In this document: in pieces, positions 45,283-57,427 of the stretch
Layout: every line of letters starts with the position of its first letter
Numbering within the stretch: position 1 is the first letter of the stretch
DNA from: Actinomyces viscosus
Lineage (GTDB): Bacteria > Actinomycetota > Actinomycetes > Actinomycetales > Actinomycetaceae
Assembly: GCF_900637975.1 (NCBI RefSeq)
Contig: NZ_LR134477.1
Location: 1,798,001 to 1,862,000, forward strand
Length of the DNA stretch: 64,000 nt
Direction of reading: 5' to 3'
Program-made: the position numbers and the translations under genes
The notes under the pieces: model-generated
What the model was told of the DNA's origin: nothing
The model's input: only the letters and a program-made list of their open reading frames with translations
The model's database searches: none

Positions 45283-46871
45283 TTGGTGTTCCCTTCCGTA
45301 GCGGTGGAGGCGGTGGGCGCGTCGGCGGCACCGTCGTCATCAGGGGCGACGCCGGAGGCGGCGGCCTCCGGGGCCCGGCTCACCGTGAGCGTCACCTGCC
45401 GGGCGACGTCGTCGAGCGCGTGGGTGAGCACGGCCGGGGCCAGGCCGAGCGCGAGCATCGCGGCGATGATGGGGACCATGACGAGCCGCTCGCGCCCGTC
45501 GAGGTCAGGGCTGCCCACGCGCTCGGGAGCCGGCGCGCCGGTGAAGACCCGCTGGTAGGGCAGCAGCATGTAGACGGCCGCGATGACGACGCCGACGACG
45601 GCCGCACCGCCCAGGGCCAGCGAGACCGAGAAGGTGCCGGTGAGCACCATCCACTCGGGCACGAACCCGCTCAGGCCCGGCAGGGCGATGGAGGCCAGGC
45701 CGCACACGAGGAAGGTGCCGGCCACCAGCGGCATGACCCGGGCGATGCCGCCGAGCTCACTGATGGCGACCGTCCCGGTGCGCCGGGCCATGAAGCCGGT
45801 GACCAGGTAGAGCCCGGCGATGGACAGCCCGTGGGCCACCATGTAGACCATGGCGCCGTTGGCGGCCACCTGGTTGCCGATGAAGATCCCCAGGACCATG
45901 AAGCCGAAGTGGCTCACCGAGGTGTAGGAGATGAGCCGGTAGAGGTTGTCCTGGGCGATGGCGGCCAGGCCCCCGTAGATGATGGAGACGACCGCCAGGA
46001 CCAGGACCACGGGCGCGGCCCAGCGCGATGCCTCCGGGAAGATCGGGATGACCAGGGTGATCATCCCGAAGGTGCCGATCTTGTCCAGGATGCCGATGAG
46101 CAGTACCGAGGTGCCCGGGGTGGCCTGCTCGGCGGTGTCGGGCAGCCAGGTGTGGACCGGGACGAGGGGCGCCTTGATGGCGAAGGCGATGAAGAAGGTC
46201 AGGAAGATCCAGTGCCCGGCGGAGGTCGACACGTGCAGGTTGGCGACCACCGAGTCGATGAGGAAGCTGGGACTGCCGTCCTTGGCGGAGTGCAGGTAGA
46301 CCGCGATGACACCGATGAGCATGATGAGCCCGCCGGCCAGGGAGTACAGGAGGAACTTCAGGGCGGCGCGCTGGCGCCTGTCCCCGCCGAAGCAGCCGAT
46401 GAGGAAGTACACCGGGATGAGCATCGCCTCGAAGCAGAGGTAGAACAGCAGCAGGTCGCGGGCCGAGAAGATGACGACGACGAAGAACTCCAGGGCCAGG
46501 ACGAGCCCCGTGAACAGGCCCTGCCGGTCGGCGGGGACCTCGCCCCAGGAGGCCAGCAGGACCAGGGGGGTGATGAAGGCGGCCAGGAGCACCATGGCCA
46601 GGCCCAGGCCGTTGACGCCCAGGGCCCAGGAGGCGCCGATGGCGGGGATCCACGAGTAGGTGTCGGTCAGCTGGACCGTGCCGGCGTGGCCGAGGTCGAA
46701 GGCGCTCAGTGCCCACAGGCCCAGGACGAGGACGGCCAGGGAGAGCACCAGGCCCACGGCGCGGGCGTGGAGCCGGCGCAGCGGAGGGACCAGCCACAGC
46801 AGGAGCGCCCCGACCAGTGGCACGATCGCCATGACGGTCAGGACGGGCAGCGATGCGGGAAGAGTCGGCAT
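45279..46871 (-). CDS. nuoM: NADH-quinone oxidoreductase subunit M
   Basis: A 530-residue antiporter-like subunit with about 14 helices. Signature stretches include YLCFEAMLIPVYFLIGCFGG with the conserved helix-5 Glu, FAIKAPLVPVHTWLPDTAEQATPGTSVLLIGILDKIGTFG and VSHFGFMVLG. The C-terminal 60 residues are an Ala/Asp-rich tail. It lies 15 bases after nuoL and overlaps nuoN. Confidence 0.97.
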   Translation of the reverse strand: MPTLPASLPVLTVMAIVPLVGALLLWLVPPLRRLHARAVGLVLSLAVLVLGLWALSAFDLGHAGTVQLTDTYSWIPAIGASWALGVNGLGLAMVLLAAFITPLVLLASWGEVPADRQGLFTGLVLALEFFVVVIFSARDLLLFYLCFEAMLIPVYFLIGCFGGDRRQRAALKFLLYSLAGGLIMLIGVIAVYLHSAKDGSPSFLIDSVVANLHVSTSAGHWIFLTFFIAFAIKAPLVPVHTWLPDTAEQATPGTSVLLIGILDKIGTFGMITLVIPIFPEASRWAAPVVLVLAVVSIIYGGLAAIAQDNLYRLISYTSVSHFGFMVLGIFIGNQVAANGAMVYMVAHGLSIAGLYLVTGFMARRTGTVAISELGGIARVMPLVAGTFLVCGLASIALPGLSGFVPEWMVLTGTFSVSLALGGAAVVGVVIAAVYMLLPYQRVFTGAPAPERVGSPDLDGRERLVMVPIIAAMLALGLAPAVLTHALDDVARQVTLTVSRAPEAAASGVAPDDDGAADAPTASTATEGNTK

Positions 46872-46886
46872 GTGTCTCGTGTCCTC

Positions 46887-48881
46887 TCAGAACCTGGCAG
46901 CCAGGACGGCGATGAGTACGAGGACCGTTCCGGCCAGCATGTAGCCGGCGTAGGAGCGCACGTACCCGGACTCGGTGCGGCGGGTCAGGCGCCCCACGGC
47001 ACCGGTTCCCGCGGCGGCGCCCTCGATCGCGCCGTCGACGACGTAGCGCTCGACGGCGTCGGTGGCCAGGACGAGTCCCTGACCGGTGCGCATGGCCAGG
47101 GCCTCGTTGACGGCGTCCTGGTACATGTCCTTGCGGGCGGCCTCCACCAGGACGTTGGCGGGCTGGAGGACAACGGGCACCGGGCGGCGCACGTACATCC
47201 ACCAGGCCACACCGACGCCGACGACGACCAGGGCGAGGGTGGCGCCCATGATGACGGTGGCCGGCAGGACCGGCTCGCCGTGCTCGGCGTGGCCGGTGAC
47301 CGGCTCCAGCCAGGTGACGAACATGTTGTTGTAGGTCAGCAGCCCGCCCAGGCCCGCGGAGAACACGGACAGGATGATGAGGGGCAGCGTCATGAGCCAG
47401 CCGGACTCGTGGGGGTGGACCTCGCCCTCCAGGTCCTTGTCCGTGGTCCAGCGCCGCTGGCCGTGGAAGATCATGAAGAACAGACGAGACATGTAGAAGG
47501 CGGTCAGGCCGGCGCCCAGCAGGGCGATGGTTCCCAGGATCCAGGGCTTGGCGCCCTCGCCGACGAAGGCGGCCTCGATGAGACGGTCCTTGGACCAGAA
47601 CCCGGAGAAGGGCGGCACCCCCAGGATGGCGAGCCAGCCGATGCCCATGGTGACCCACGTGATCGTCATGGCGCTGCGCAGGCCGCCGAAGCGGCGCATG
47701 TTGACCTGGTCGCTCATGGCGTGCATGACCGAGCCGGCCCCCAGGAAGAGCTGGGCCTTGAAGAAGCCGTGGGTGAGCAGGTGGAAGATGGCGAAGGCGT
47801 AGCCGATCGGGCCGAGCCCGGCGCCCAGCATCATGTAGCCGATCTGGCTCATGGTGGAGGCGGCCAGGACCTTCTTCATGTCGTCCTTGGCGCTTCCGAT
47901 GACGGCTCCCAGCAGCAGGGTGATGGCGCCGACGACGGCGACGGCCATCTGGGCGTCCGGGGCGCCCTCGAAGACGGCGGCGGAGCGGACCATGAGGTAG
48001 ACGCCGGCAGTCACCATCGTGGCGGCGTGGATGAGGGCGGAGACCGGCGTGGGACCGGCCATGGCGTCACCCAGCCAGGCCTGGAGCGGGAACTGGGCGG
48101 ACTTACCACAGGCTGCCAGGAGCAGGAAGAAGCCGATGGCGGTGAGCCAGCCGGTGGCCACCGAGCCGTCGAGGGCGGCGGCGGAGACGGCGTCGAAGGA
48201 GACCGAGCCGACCTGGCCGACCATCGTCATCATGGCCAGCAGGAGGCCGACGTCGCCCACGCGGTTCATGACGAAGGCCTTCTTGGCGGCGGCCGCGTTC
48301 TCGCGGCTGGTGACCTGCTCACCCTGGGGGGCGTCGGCGTCGGCCGTGTTCCAGAAGCCGATGAGCAGGTAGGAGGCGAGCCCCACGCCCTCCCAGCCGA
48401 CGAAGAGCACGATGTAGGAGTCACCCAGGACCAGGGTGAGCATCGCGGCGATGAAGAGGTTGAGGTAGGCGAAGAAGCGGCGCCGGTGAAGATCATGGGC
48501 CATGTAGGCCACCGAGTACAGGTGGATGAGGAAGCCGACGCAGGTCACCAGGGTCACGAAGGTCAGCGACAGCGGGTCCAGGCGCAGGCCGACGTCGATG
48601 CTCAGGTTGCCGGCGGTGAACCAGTGGTAGAGGGGCAGCTCGATGACGCGCTCCTCGGCGGGCAGGCCCAGGACCTGCAGGAGGATGCCCACGCCGAGGC
48701 AGGCGGTGGCCAGGGAGGCGGCAAGGCCCAGCCAGTGGCCCCAGGCGTTGGAGCGGCGACCGGCCAGCAGCAGGAGGGCGGCCGAGGCGGCGGGTACGGC
48801 GATGAGCAGCCACGCCCAGGAGGCCGGGCCGGTGGCCTCGGTCAGGGGCGTCACGACGGCGGTGACAGGAGCGGGAAACAT
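46887..48881 (-). CDS. nuoL: NADH-quinone oxidoreductase subunit L
   Basis: A 664-residue largest antiporter-like subunit with about 16 helices. FVGWEGVGLASYLLIGFW, QFPLQAWLGDAMAGPTPVSALIHAATMVTAGVYLMVRS and TMSQIGYMMLGAG are diagnostic. The C-terminal part contains the long lateral helix region. It lies 17 bases after nuoK. Confidence 0.97.
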   Translation of the reverse strand: MFPAPVTAVVTPLTEATGPASWAWLLIAVPAASAALLLLAGRRSNAWGHWLGLAASLATACLGVGILLQVLGLPAEERVIELPLYHWFTAGNLSIDVGLRLDPLSLTFVTLVTCVGFLIHLYSVAYMAHDLHRRRFFAYLNLFIAAMLTLVLGDSYIVLFVGWEGVGLASYLLIGFWNTADADAPQGEQVTSRENAAAAKKAFVMNRVGDVGLLLAMMTMVGQVGSVSFDAVSAAALDGSVATGWLTAIGFFLLLAACGKSAQFPLQAWLGDAMAGPTPVSALIHAATMVTAGVYLMVRSAAVFEGAPDAQMAVAVVGAITLLLGAVIGSAKDDMKKVLAASTMSQIGYMMLGAGLGPIGYAFAIFHLLTHGFFKAQLFLGAGSVMHAMSDQVNMRRFGGLRSAMTITWVTMGIGWLAILGVPPFSGFWSKDRLIEAAFVGEGAKPWILGTIALLGAGLTAFYMSRLFFMIFHGQRRWTTDKDLEGEVHPHESGWLMTLPLIILSVFSAGLGGLLTYNNMFVTWLEPVTGHAEHGEPVLPATVIMGATLALVVVGVGVAWWMYVRRPVPVVLQPANVLVEAARKDMYQDAVNEALAMRTGQGLVLATDAVERYVVDGAIEGAAAGTGAVGRLTRRTESGYVRSYAGYMLAGTVLVLIAVLAARF

Positions 48882-48898
48882 GTCGGTGGCCTCTCCCC

Positions 48899-49204
48899 TC
48901 AGTTCTTGAGCAGGTTCTCGTCGTCGACCGACGTGGACCTGCGGGTGCGGAAGATGGATACGACGATGCTCAGCCCCACCACGACCTCGGCGGCGGCCAC
49001 CACCATGACGAAGAAGGCGAAGACCTGGCCGGTGAGGTTGCCGTGGATCCGGGAGAAGGTCACCAGCACGAGGTTGACGGCGTTGAGCATGAGCTCAACC
49101 CCCATGAGCTCGATGATGGCGTTGCGGCGCAGCAGCACGGTAAGCGCCCCCAGGGCGAACAGGACCCCGGCCAGGATGATGTAGACGGCGATGGGGAGAC
49201 TCAC
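48899..49204 (-). CDS. nuoK: NADH-quinone oxidoreductase subunit K
   Basis: A 101-residue three-helix subunit. It has [40 protein letters not shown] with the two membrane Glu residues of helices 2 and 3 needed for the proton channel ([14 protein letters not shown] and [17 protein letters not shown]). It overlaps nuoJ (ATGA). Confidence 0.97.
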   Translation of the reverse strand: MSLPIAVYIILAGVLFALGALTVLLRRNAIIELMGVELMLNAVNLVLVTFSRIHGNLTGQVFAFFVMVVAAAEVVVGLSIVVSIFRTRRSTSVDDENLLKN

Positions 49205-50208
49205 TTCTCCTCCTTGGGCTCGAAGTCGTCATCGTCGCCGAGGACGGGCTGCTCGACGGCGGGAGCGGCGGCACCGGGCATGGCGGGCATCCCGGAGCGG
49301 CCGGTGCGCTGGGATCCGGCGTCCCCGACGCCGCCGACACTGTCCTGCCGGGAGATGATCTTCCCCGAGCGCTGGGCCAGGCCCATCTCCGGGGAGACGT
49401 CGGACAGCTCCAGGCCCTGGCCGCGGGCCCTCAGGACCCGGGGCACGGACTCCTCGACCGCCTCGCCGTCGGCGCCCAGGGCCGGGGCGGCGGCGGAGTT
49501 GGTGGAGGCGTAGACGCCGGGCATCGGCTTCTGACCGGGGTGGACGCCCTTGGAGGCGTAGGCCTGCATCTTGCCTGCGGCCACGCGGCGCTGGCTGAGC
49601 CGGGCCCGGATCCGCTGACGGTGGGTGAGGGTCAGGGCGCCGACGGCGGCGATGATGAGCAGGATGGCGGTCAGCTCCATGGTGACGACGTGGTCGTTGT
49701 AGAGCGTGACGGCCAGCAGGTCGGGGGCGGCCTTGGCGCCGTCCTTGAGCCCGGCCGGCGTCGGCAGGGTGGTGCGCCACACGGCGGCGCCCAGTACCCC
49801 GGCCAGTCCCAGGCCCAGGAGGATGAGGACCGGGCGCCTCATGACCGAGCCGGCGGCCCCCACCGGCTCGTCGCCGCCGACGCCCACGAGCATGATGACG
49901 AAGAGCACGAGGGTCATGACGGCGCCGGTGTAGACCACGACCTGGGTGATCCCCATGAAGGGCGACTCGTTGACGATGTAGAGGACGGCCAGCGAGATCA
50001 TGATGCCGATCATGTTGATGGCGGCCGTCACGGCCCTCTTGGCGGTCAGGACGCCGATGCCGCAGGCCACGGTGACCAGGGCGACGACGCCGAACACGAT
50101 GGTCTCGCCCAGCCCCAGGCGACCATCGCCGGTCAGCGCGGCAGGGACAGCGGCCGGGACAACGGCGGGGACCGCTGCGGAGGCGGCGGGCAGCAGGAGG
50201 GCACTCAT
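49201..50208 (-). CDS. nuoJ: NADH-quinone oxidoreductase subunit J
   Basis: A 335-residue subunit. Five helices occupy residues about 30-205, with [58 protein letters not shown], including the conserved helix-3 Tyr/Gly bulge. The cytoplasmic C-terminal 120 residues are low in complexity, longer than the E. coli protein but common in actinobacteria. The start overlaps the nuoI stop and the stop overlaps nuoK. Confidence 0.96.
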   Translation of the reverse strand: MSALLLPAASAAVPAVVPAAVPAALTGDGRLGLGETIVFGVVALVTVACGIGVLTAKRAVTAAINMIGIMISLAVLYIVNESPFMGITQVVVYTGAVMTLVLFVIMLVGVGGDEPVGAAGSVMRRPVLILLGLGLAGVLGAAVWRTTLPTPAGLKDGAKAAPDLLAVTLYNDHVVTMELTAILLIIAAVGALTLTHRQRIRARLSQRRVAAGKMQAYASKGVHPGQKPMPGVYASTNSAAAPALGADGEAVEESVPRVLRARGQGLELSDVSPEMGLAQRSGKIISRQDSVGGVGDAGSQRTGRSGMPAMPGAAAPAVEQPVLGDDDDFEPKEEK

Positions 50209-50915
50209 CGCACGGCCCCCTTGACGGTCTGCCTCGTGCCCCAGCCGGAGGCGGTGGAGGCGGCCTTGGCGCGGGCGCCGGCCAGGCTGGGGTCGTCGGG
50301 CCGGTGGGCGCGCACCCAGTCGATCTGGGCCTGGGTGGAGCCGGTGACCCGGCCGCGGTAGTAGTCGCCGTCCTCGGTGCCCTCGACCATGGGGTGGGGG
50401 GCGGCGACGGCGCCGTCGGGCACGGGGGCCAGCAGGTCCTCCTTCTCGTAGATGAGACCCTCGCGGCCGGGGCCGACAAGCTCATCGAAGTCGGTGGACA
50501 TGGTCAGGGCCCGGGTGGGGCAGGCCTCGATGCACATGCCGCAGAAGATGCAGCGCAGGTAGTTGATCTGGTAGACGCGCCCGTAACGCTCCCCGGGCGA
50601 GTACTGGGCGCCGGGCTCGTTGGAGGCGGCCTCGACGTAGATCGCGTCGGCGGGGCAGGCCCAGGCGCACAGCTCGCAGCCGATGCACTTCTCCAGGCCG
50701 TCGTCGTAGCGGTTGAGCTGGTGGCGGCCGTGGTAGCGGGGCATCACCTGGGCGGGCTCAAAGGGGTACTGCTCGGTGACCACCGGGCGGAACATCGAGG
50801 AGATGGTGACCCCGTAGCCGGCCACGGGGGCGAAGGCCCGGGCCAGAGCGGAGGGAGCGTCGCGCAGCCAGTCGTCGTGCTGGGAGCCCCGGGAACGGTG
50901 CGGGCGATCAGTCAT
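50205..50915 (-). CDS. nuoI: NADH-quinone oxidoreductase subunit I (8Fe ferredoxin)
   Basis: A 236-residue iron-sulfur subunit. Two CxxCxxCxxxCP sets, [12 protein letters not shown] and [12 protein letters not shown], bind clusters N6a and N6b. [15 protein letters not shown] and [14 protein letters not shown] are the typical flanks. The C-terminal 70 residues are a longer than usual extension. The ATG at 50915 overlaps the nuoH stop by eight bases. Confidence 0.97.
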   Translation of the reverse strand: MTDRPHRSRGSQHDDWLRDAPSALARAFAPVAGYGVTISSMFRPVVTEQYPFEPAQVMPRYHGRHQLNRYDDGLEKCIGCELCAWACPADAIYVEAASNEPGAQYSPGERYGRVYQINYLRCIFCGMCIEACPTRALTMSTDFDELVGPGREGLIYEKEDLLAPVPDGAVAAPHPMVEGTEDGDYYRGRVTGSTQAQIDWVRAHRPDDPSLAGARAKAASTASGWGTRQTVKGAVR

Positions 50916-52551
50916 CTTTTCCCTCCTGGGGTGCCTCAGTGGTCTTGTCGCTGGCCTGGTCGGCCTTGAGGCCAAGGGTGAAGGTGGGCAGGGCGGTGGC
51001 CGCGTCCGCGCCGGTGCGGGCCGGGGCGGAGGTCTCAGCACCGGAGGAGTCGGGAGACCCGGCGGAGGCCGCGGAGCTCGCTGAGTCGGCCGAGTCAGCG
51101 GACTGAGCCCAGTCGGCGTCGTCGTCGGCCTCAAGGTCGGGGTCCTCCAGGAGGCCGACGGCGGTCGCCGGACCGTCCTCGAAGCCCTCGGAGTCACCGG
51201 CCAGGGCGGCGCGTCGGGCGCGCGGCGAGGGCGGCAGGGACTCGCCCGGCAGCGGCGGGACGGGGAAGCCCTCGAGGAAGGCGACGTGGTCGTCGTCGGC
51301 GCTCATGATCTCGACGTCGTCGCCCTCCTCGTCCTCGTACTCGTCATCGTCGTAGAGCTCCTCCTCGTCCTCCTTGTCGGGCATGAGGAAGAGGATGAGC
51401 ATGATGATGCAGAAGACGACGGCCAGCGGCAGCAGGAGGGCCTGAGCGGAGGCGCCGGAGAAGGTGCGGAAGGCGCGCACGACCGCGACCAGCACGAACC
51501 ACACCAGGGAGACCGGGATGAGGACCTTCCATCCGAGCTTCATGAAGTGGTCGTAGCGGATGCGCACCAGGGTGCCTCGGGTCCACACCATGAAGAACAT
51601 GACCGCCCAGACCTTGCCGATGAACCACAGCATCGGCCACCAGCCGGAGTTGGCGCCGTCCCAGAACAGGCTGAGGATCGTCGAGCGCCAGCCGCCCAGG
51701 AACAGGGTGACGCACACGGCCGAGACGTTGAACATGTTGATGTACTCGGCCAGGAAGTACCAGGCGAACTTCATCGAGGAGTACTCGACCATGTGGCCGG
51801 CGACGAGCTCGCCCTCGGCCTCGGGCAGGTCGAAGGGGAGGCGGTTGACCTCACCGATCATGGAGATGACGTAGATGATGAAGCTGGGCAGCATCGCCAC
51901 GGCCCACCAGATCCGCTGCTGGGCGCTGACGATCCCGGAGGTGGACATGGTCCCCGAGGCCAGGAAGACCGTGAGGATGGACAGGCTCATGCTCAGCTCG
52001 TAGGAGATGACCTGCGCGGCGGAGCGCACGGCGCCGAAGAGCGGGTAGGTGGAGTGGGTGGACCAGCCGCCCAGGATGATGCCGTAGACACCGAAGGCGG
52101 TGATGGCCAGGATGTAGAGGACCGCCACGGGGAAGTCGGTCAGCTGCAGGGGCGTGGAGTGGCCGAAGATGCTCACCTGCGGCCCGAAGGGGATGACCGC
52201 GTAGACCATGAAGGCGCTGAAGGCGGCGATGAGCGGGGCCAGGAGGTAGATGATCTTCTCGGCCCCCTTGAGCCAGAAGTCCTCCTTCATGATGAGCTTG
52301 CCGGCGTCGGCGACCGCCTGGAGCAGTCCGAGCGGGCCGTTGACGTTGGGGCCCAGGCGGGTCTGCATGCGGGCCAGGCCGCGCCGCTCCACCCACAGGG
52401 CCATCATGACGCTGACGATGAGGAAGGCGACGATGAAGACGGCCTTGATGAGGGTCAGCCACCAGGTCTCGGCGGAGAAGTCGGCGACCACGCCCCCGTT
52501 GGAGACGGCGTCGTCGGCGGCGGCCGCCTGAGCCACGTAGATCGGGTTCAC
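50908..52551 (-). CDS. nuoH: NADH-quinone oxidoreductase subunit H, with long acidic C-terminal tail
   Basis: A 547-residue quinone-site subunit. The first 400 or so residues hold eight helices and the NuoH marks: [67 protein letters not shown] and [17 protein letters not shown]. From about 410 there is a cytoplasmic tail of about 135 residues, very acidic at first ([20 protein letters not shown]), then Ser/Ala/Asp-rich. Such a tail is absent from the E. coli protein. GTG at 52551 overlaps the nuoG stop. Confidence 0.96.
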   Translation of the reverse strand: MNPIYVAQAAAADDAVSNGGVVADFSAETWWLTLIKAVFIVAFLIVSVMMALWVERRGLARMQTRLGPNVNGPLGLLQAVADAGKLIMKEDFWLKGAEKIIYLLAPLIAAFSAFMVYAVIPFGPQVSIFGHSTPLQLTDFPVAVLYILAITAFGVYGIILGGWSTHSTYPLFGAVRSAAQVISYELSMSLSILTVFLASGTMSTSGIVSAQQRIWWAVAMLPSFIIYVISMIGEVNRLPFDLPEAEGELVAGHMVEYSSMKFAWYFLAEYINMFNVSAVCVTLFLGGWRSTILSLFWDGANSGWWPMLWFIGKVWAVMFFMVWTRGTLVRIRYDHFMKLGWKVLIPVSLVWFVLVAVVRAFRTFSGASAQALLLPLAVVFCIIMLILFLMPDKEDEEELYDDDEYEDEEGDDVEIMSADDDHVAFLEGFPVPPLPGESLPPSPRARRAALAGDSEGFEDGPATAVGLLEDPDLEADDDADWAQSADSADSASSAASAGSPDSSGAETSAPARTGADAATALPTFTLGLKADQASDKTTEAPQEGKDD

Positions 52552-55295
52552 CTCAGTACCTCCGCTGCATGGGTCAGGGTGACCTGGGAGCCGTGGCCGG
52601 CGCCCAGGGTCTGGTGGACGGTGGATCCGGCCGAGCACTCGGGCAGCCACACGGTCCCGTCACTGACGCCGCCGACGACGGCCGGCAGGGTGATCGACCC
52701 GGTGGCGGTCGACACGGTCACCTCATCGCCCCCGACGAGCGACAGGCGCCGGGCGAGGTCGGCACCCACCTTGGCGACGGGGCGCAGGGCGGTGGCGGCC
52801 AGGAAGGGCTCGCCGTCCTGGAGGCGCCCGGCGTCGAGCATGGGCTTGTGGGTGGTCAGGCGCGCCTCCACGCCGCCGACGACGATGGCCGCCCCGGCGC
52901 CGGGCGTCGGAGCGCGGCCGAAGGCGACCGGCATGCGCTGGCCGCGCCACAGGCCCAGGGCGGCGAGCTGCTCGTGCAGGGTGACCAGGTCGTCGACCTG
53001 GAGGTCGACGCCCATCTCATCGGCGAGCATCCCCAGGACCTGGCGGTCGGTGCGGGCGCGCGAGACGTGGGCCTGGCCGAAGGGACGCACGCGCCCCTCC
53101 CAGTTGACGAAGGTGCCGTTCTTCTCCACCGCCGGGGCCACGGGCAGGACGACGTCGGCGTGCTCGCTGACCTCGCTGCGGCGCACCTCGAGCTGGACGG
53201 TGAAGCCGCTGGCGGCCAGGGCCGCGCGGGCCAGGCCCGGGTCGGGGAAGTCGCGCAGGTCGATGCCGCCGACGACGGCGCCGCCGAGGGTCCCGTCCAG
53301 GAGGGCGGAGAGGATCCCGGTGGCGTCGCGGCCCAGCGACGTGGGCAGGTGGTGCTCGGGGCCCATGTTCCAGGCCCGCTCGACCTGGGCCCGGGCCTCG
53401 GGGTCGGCCACGGGGCGCCCGCCGGGCAGCAGCCCGGGCAGCAGGCCCGCCTCGATGCCGCCGCGCTCGCCGCTGCGCCGCGGGACCCAGGCCAGCAGGG
53501 CGCCGGTGGCGGTGGCCAGGGCGTCGGCGACGCTGAGCAGGCCGGGCACGCGGGCGGCGCGCTCACCGACGAGGATGGTGGCGCCGTCGGCCCGCAGGGC
53601 CTCGACGAGGGCGGGGTGGGTCTGGCTGAGGTGGGCGACGACGCGGGCCTCCTCACCGGGCGGGGTGAGGATGGCCTGGGCGGAGAGCTTGCGGCTGCCG
53701 GCACTCAGGCAGGTGGTCACGGTGGCCACGTTGACGCCGCCGGCGCGCACGCCCTTGCGCAGGCGCAGGAACAGCGAGCCGCACTCGTCCTCGGGCTCCA
53801 GGCCCAGGAGCAGGACCTGTCCGGCCCTCTCCAGGTGCCGGTAGGTGACGGCACCCAGGCCGGTGCCGGCCACCCGGGCGGCCAGGAAGGTGTCCTCCTC
53901 CAGGCTGTGGGTGCGCACGCGCTGGTCGATGTCGTTGGTGCCCAGGACGGTGCGGGCGAAGCGGGACCAGGCCCAGGCGTCCTCCAGGGTGAGGCGGCCG
54001 CCGGGCAGGAGTCCCACTCCCCCGTCGGAGGCGGCGCGGGCCAGGCCCCGGGCGGCCACGTCCAGGGCATCGGACCAGGAGGTGGTGACGAGCTCGCCGG
54101 TCTCCTCGTCGCGCACGAGCGGCACGGTGAGGCGGTCGGGCTGGGCGGACCAGGTGAAGGCGAAGCGGTCCTTGTCGGTGATCCACTCCTCGTTGACCTC
54201 GGGGTCGTTGCCGGCCAGGTGGCGCAGGACGACGCCGCGGCGCATGTCGACGCGGATGGCCGAGCCGGAGGCGTCGTGCTCGGTGACGGAGTCGGTGGAG
54301 ACCAGGTCCATGGGGCGGGCCCGGAAGCGGTACCTCGCCGAGGTCAGGGCGCCCACGGGGCAGATCTGGATGATGTTGCCGGAGAAGTAGGAGGCGAAGG
54401 GCCGTCCGGAGACGTCCAGGTCCTCGCGTCCGGCCCCCAGGTCGGGTCCGTAGTCGGTGCCGTCGGAGGCGCCGGGCTCGCCGCCGGGGCCGGTCAGGTC
54501 GCCCAGGGCGCTCAGGGAGGGCACGCCGCGGATCGTCTGAAGGTCGGCGTCGATCGACTGCTCGGCGGAGCCGGTGGAGAAGTCCAGGACACGGGCGTCG
54601 AAGCGCCCGATCTGCTCGGAGTACAGGCCGCCGGCGTGCTCGGGGTGGCCGTCCATGTCGTAGGAGGGGTGGCCGCCGCCGCGTCCCTGGAGGGCGATGA
54701 AGGGGTCTCCGGGGATCTGGTCGGCGAAGCGCACGCAGCGCTGGCACAGGATGCAGCGGTCACGGTCCAGCAGGATGTTGCTGGTCAGGCGCAGCGGCTT
54801 GGGGAAGGTGCGCTTGACGTCGGTGAAGCGGGTGGCGGACTGGCCGCCGGAGGCCATGAGCTCCAGGGCCTGGTTCTGCAGGGGGCACTCGCCGCCCTTG
54901 TCGCACACGGGGCAGTCCAGCGGGTGGTTGATGAGGAGGAACTCCATGGTGCCGGCCTGGGCCTTGGCGGCGACCTCGCTGGTGGCCTGGGTGGAGATCT
55001 CCATGCCCTCCATGGCGGTCATGGCGCAGGAGGGCTGGGGCTTGGGCATGGGCCGCACGACGCCGTCGCGCCCGGGCATGGCCACCTCCACCAGGCACTG
55101 GCGGCAGTTGGCCGACGGCGCGAGCAGCGGGTGGTCGCAGAAGCGCGGGATGCGCACGCCGACCTGCTCGGCGGCGCGGATGAGGAGGGTGCCCTTCTCG
55201 ACCTCGACAGGGAGCCCGTCGATGGTCATGTGGACCATCTCAGGGGCCGGCGGCCCCACCGGTGCGGGGCTCTTGGTGGTCGTCTCAGCAGTCAT
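52548..55295 (-). CDS. nuoG: NADH-quinone oxidoreductase subunit G
   Basis: A 915-residue iron-sulfur subunit. The N-terminus has a 2Fe-2S ferredoxin domain (IPRFCDHPLLAPSANCRQCLVEV), the His-Cys cluster segment HPLDCPVCDKGGECPLQNQ, then DRDRCILCQRCVRFADQI and ICPVGALTS. The molybdopterin-oxidoreductase-like C-terminal fold follows. Between GDPFIALQGRG and GRPFASYFSGN there are about 90 extra residues rich in Asp/Gly, where most NuoG have about 20. The gene is three bases after nuoF and overlaps nuoH. Confidence 0.96.
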   Translation of the reverse strand: MTAETTTKSPAPVGPPAPEMVHMTIDGLPVEVEKGTLLIRAAEQVGVRIPRFCDHPLLAPSANCRQCLVEVAMPGRDGVVRPMPKPQPSCAMTAMEGMEISTQATSEVAAKAQAGTMEFLLINHPLDCPVCDKGGECPLQNQALELMASGGQSATRFTDVKRTFPKPLRLTSNILLDRDRCILCQRCVRFADQIPGDPFIALQGRGGGHPSYDMDGHPEHAGGLYSEQIGRFDARVLDFSTGSAEQSIDADLQTIRGVPSLSALGDLTGPGGEPGASDGTDYGPDLGAGREDLDVSGRPFASYFSGNIIQICPVGALTSARYRFRARPMDLVSTDSVTEHDASGSAIRVDMRRGVVLRHLAGNDPEVNEEWITDKDRFAFTWSAQPDRLTVPLVRDEETGELVTTSWSDALDVAARGLARAASDGGVGLLPGGRLTLEDAWAWSRFARTVLGTNDIDQRVRTHSLEEDTFLAARVAGTGLGAVTYRHLERAGQVLLLGLEPEDECGSLFLRLRKGVRAGGVNVATVTTCLSAGSRKLSAQAILTPPGEEARVVAHLSQTHPALVEALRADGATILVGERAARVPGLLSVADALATATGALLAWVPRRSGERGGIEAGLLPGLLPGGRPVADPEARAQVERAWNMGPEHHLPTSLGRDATGILSALLDGTLGGAVVGGIDLRDFPDPGLARAALAASGFTVQLEVRRSEVSEHADVVLPVAPAVEKNGTFVNWEGRVRPFGQAHVSRARTDRQVLGMLADEMGVDLQVDDLVTLHEQLAALGLWRGQRMPVAFGRAPTPGAGAAIVVGGVEARLTTHKPMLDAGRLQDGEPFLAATALRPVAKVGADLARRLSLVGGDEVTVSTATGSITLPAVVGGVSDGTVWLPECSAGSTVHQTLGAGHGSQVTLTHAAEVLR

Positions 55296-55298
55296 GGC

Positions 55299-56626
<1,328 letters not shown>

Positions 56627-56630
<4 letters not shown>

Positions 56631-57427
56631 TTGCTCTCCTCCTTGGGCGCGGTCCAGCCCTGCTCGCGGGCGATGCGCAGGCCCCGCAGGGTCGGCTCGC
56701 CGGGGCCGCGCCCCTCGTCGCTGCGGCCGTCCTCGAAGCCGGCGAGCAGGCGCTCGTTCTCGCGGAAGGTGGGCACGGTCTCGGGGCCCCGGGTGGGGGC
56801 GACGTCCTCGCCGCGCTCCAGGGCCTCGATCATGGCGACGGCGGAGTCGGGGGTCTGGTTGTCGAAGAACTCCCAGTTGACCATGACGACGGGGGCGTAG
56901 TCGCAGGCGGCGTTGCACTCGATGCGCTCGAGGCTGATGGTGCCGTCCTCGCTGGTCTCCTCGGCGCCCAGTCCGGTGTGCTCGGTGACGGCCGCCCAGA
57001 TCTCGTCCCCGCCCATGACGGCGCACAGGGCGTTGGTGCACACGCCCACGTGGTAGGTGCCGGCCGGGTGGCGGCGGAACTGGCTGTAGAAGGTGGCCAC
57101 GGCGCTGACCTCGGCGCGCTCCAGGCCCAGCCGGGCGGCGCACAGGGCGATGCCCGCCGGTGAGACGTAGCCGTCCACGGACTGGATGAGGTGGAGCATC
57201 GGGATGAGGGCGCTGCGCTCCTTGCCCGACGGGTAGCGGGCGATGATCCGCTCGATGTCGACCTGGAGGCCCTGGGCGACGTCGGGGGCGTAGCCGGCGG
57301 CGACGGCGGCGGCCGCCACGGTGCCCACCGGGCCCACGGCGCTGACGGTGGCGATGGTCTCGACGGCGGGGTTGACGGCCGGCGCTGCCGGGCCGGCCGG
57401 GTTGACTGCGTTCTCGGTGGTGCTCAT
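56627..57427 (-). CDS. nuoE: NADH-quinone oxidoreductase subunit E (2Fe-2S)
   Basis: A 266-residue thioredoxin-like ferredoxin subunit. Cluster ligands are in GVCTNALCAVMGG and ECNAACDYAPVVMVN. The N-terminal 45 residues are an Ala/Pro/Val-rich extension; YPSGKERSALIPMLHLIQ begins the domain. ATG at 57427 overlaps the nuoD stop. The extra C-terminal 50 residues are Arg/Glu/Gly-rich. Confidence 0.96.

Noticed and set aside
45420..49184. A 1254-codon plus-strand open frame, and a similar one at 52569-56270
   Set aside because: Both are antisense to nuo genes with clear family motifs. Their translations are Gly/His/Asp/Glu-rich with no domain, which is what the complement of GC-rich codons gives.
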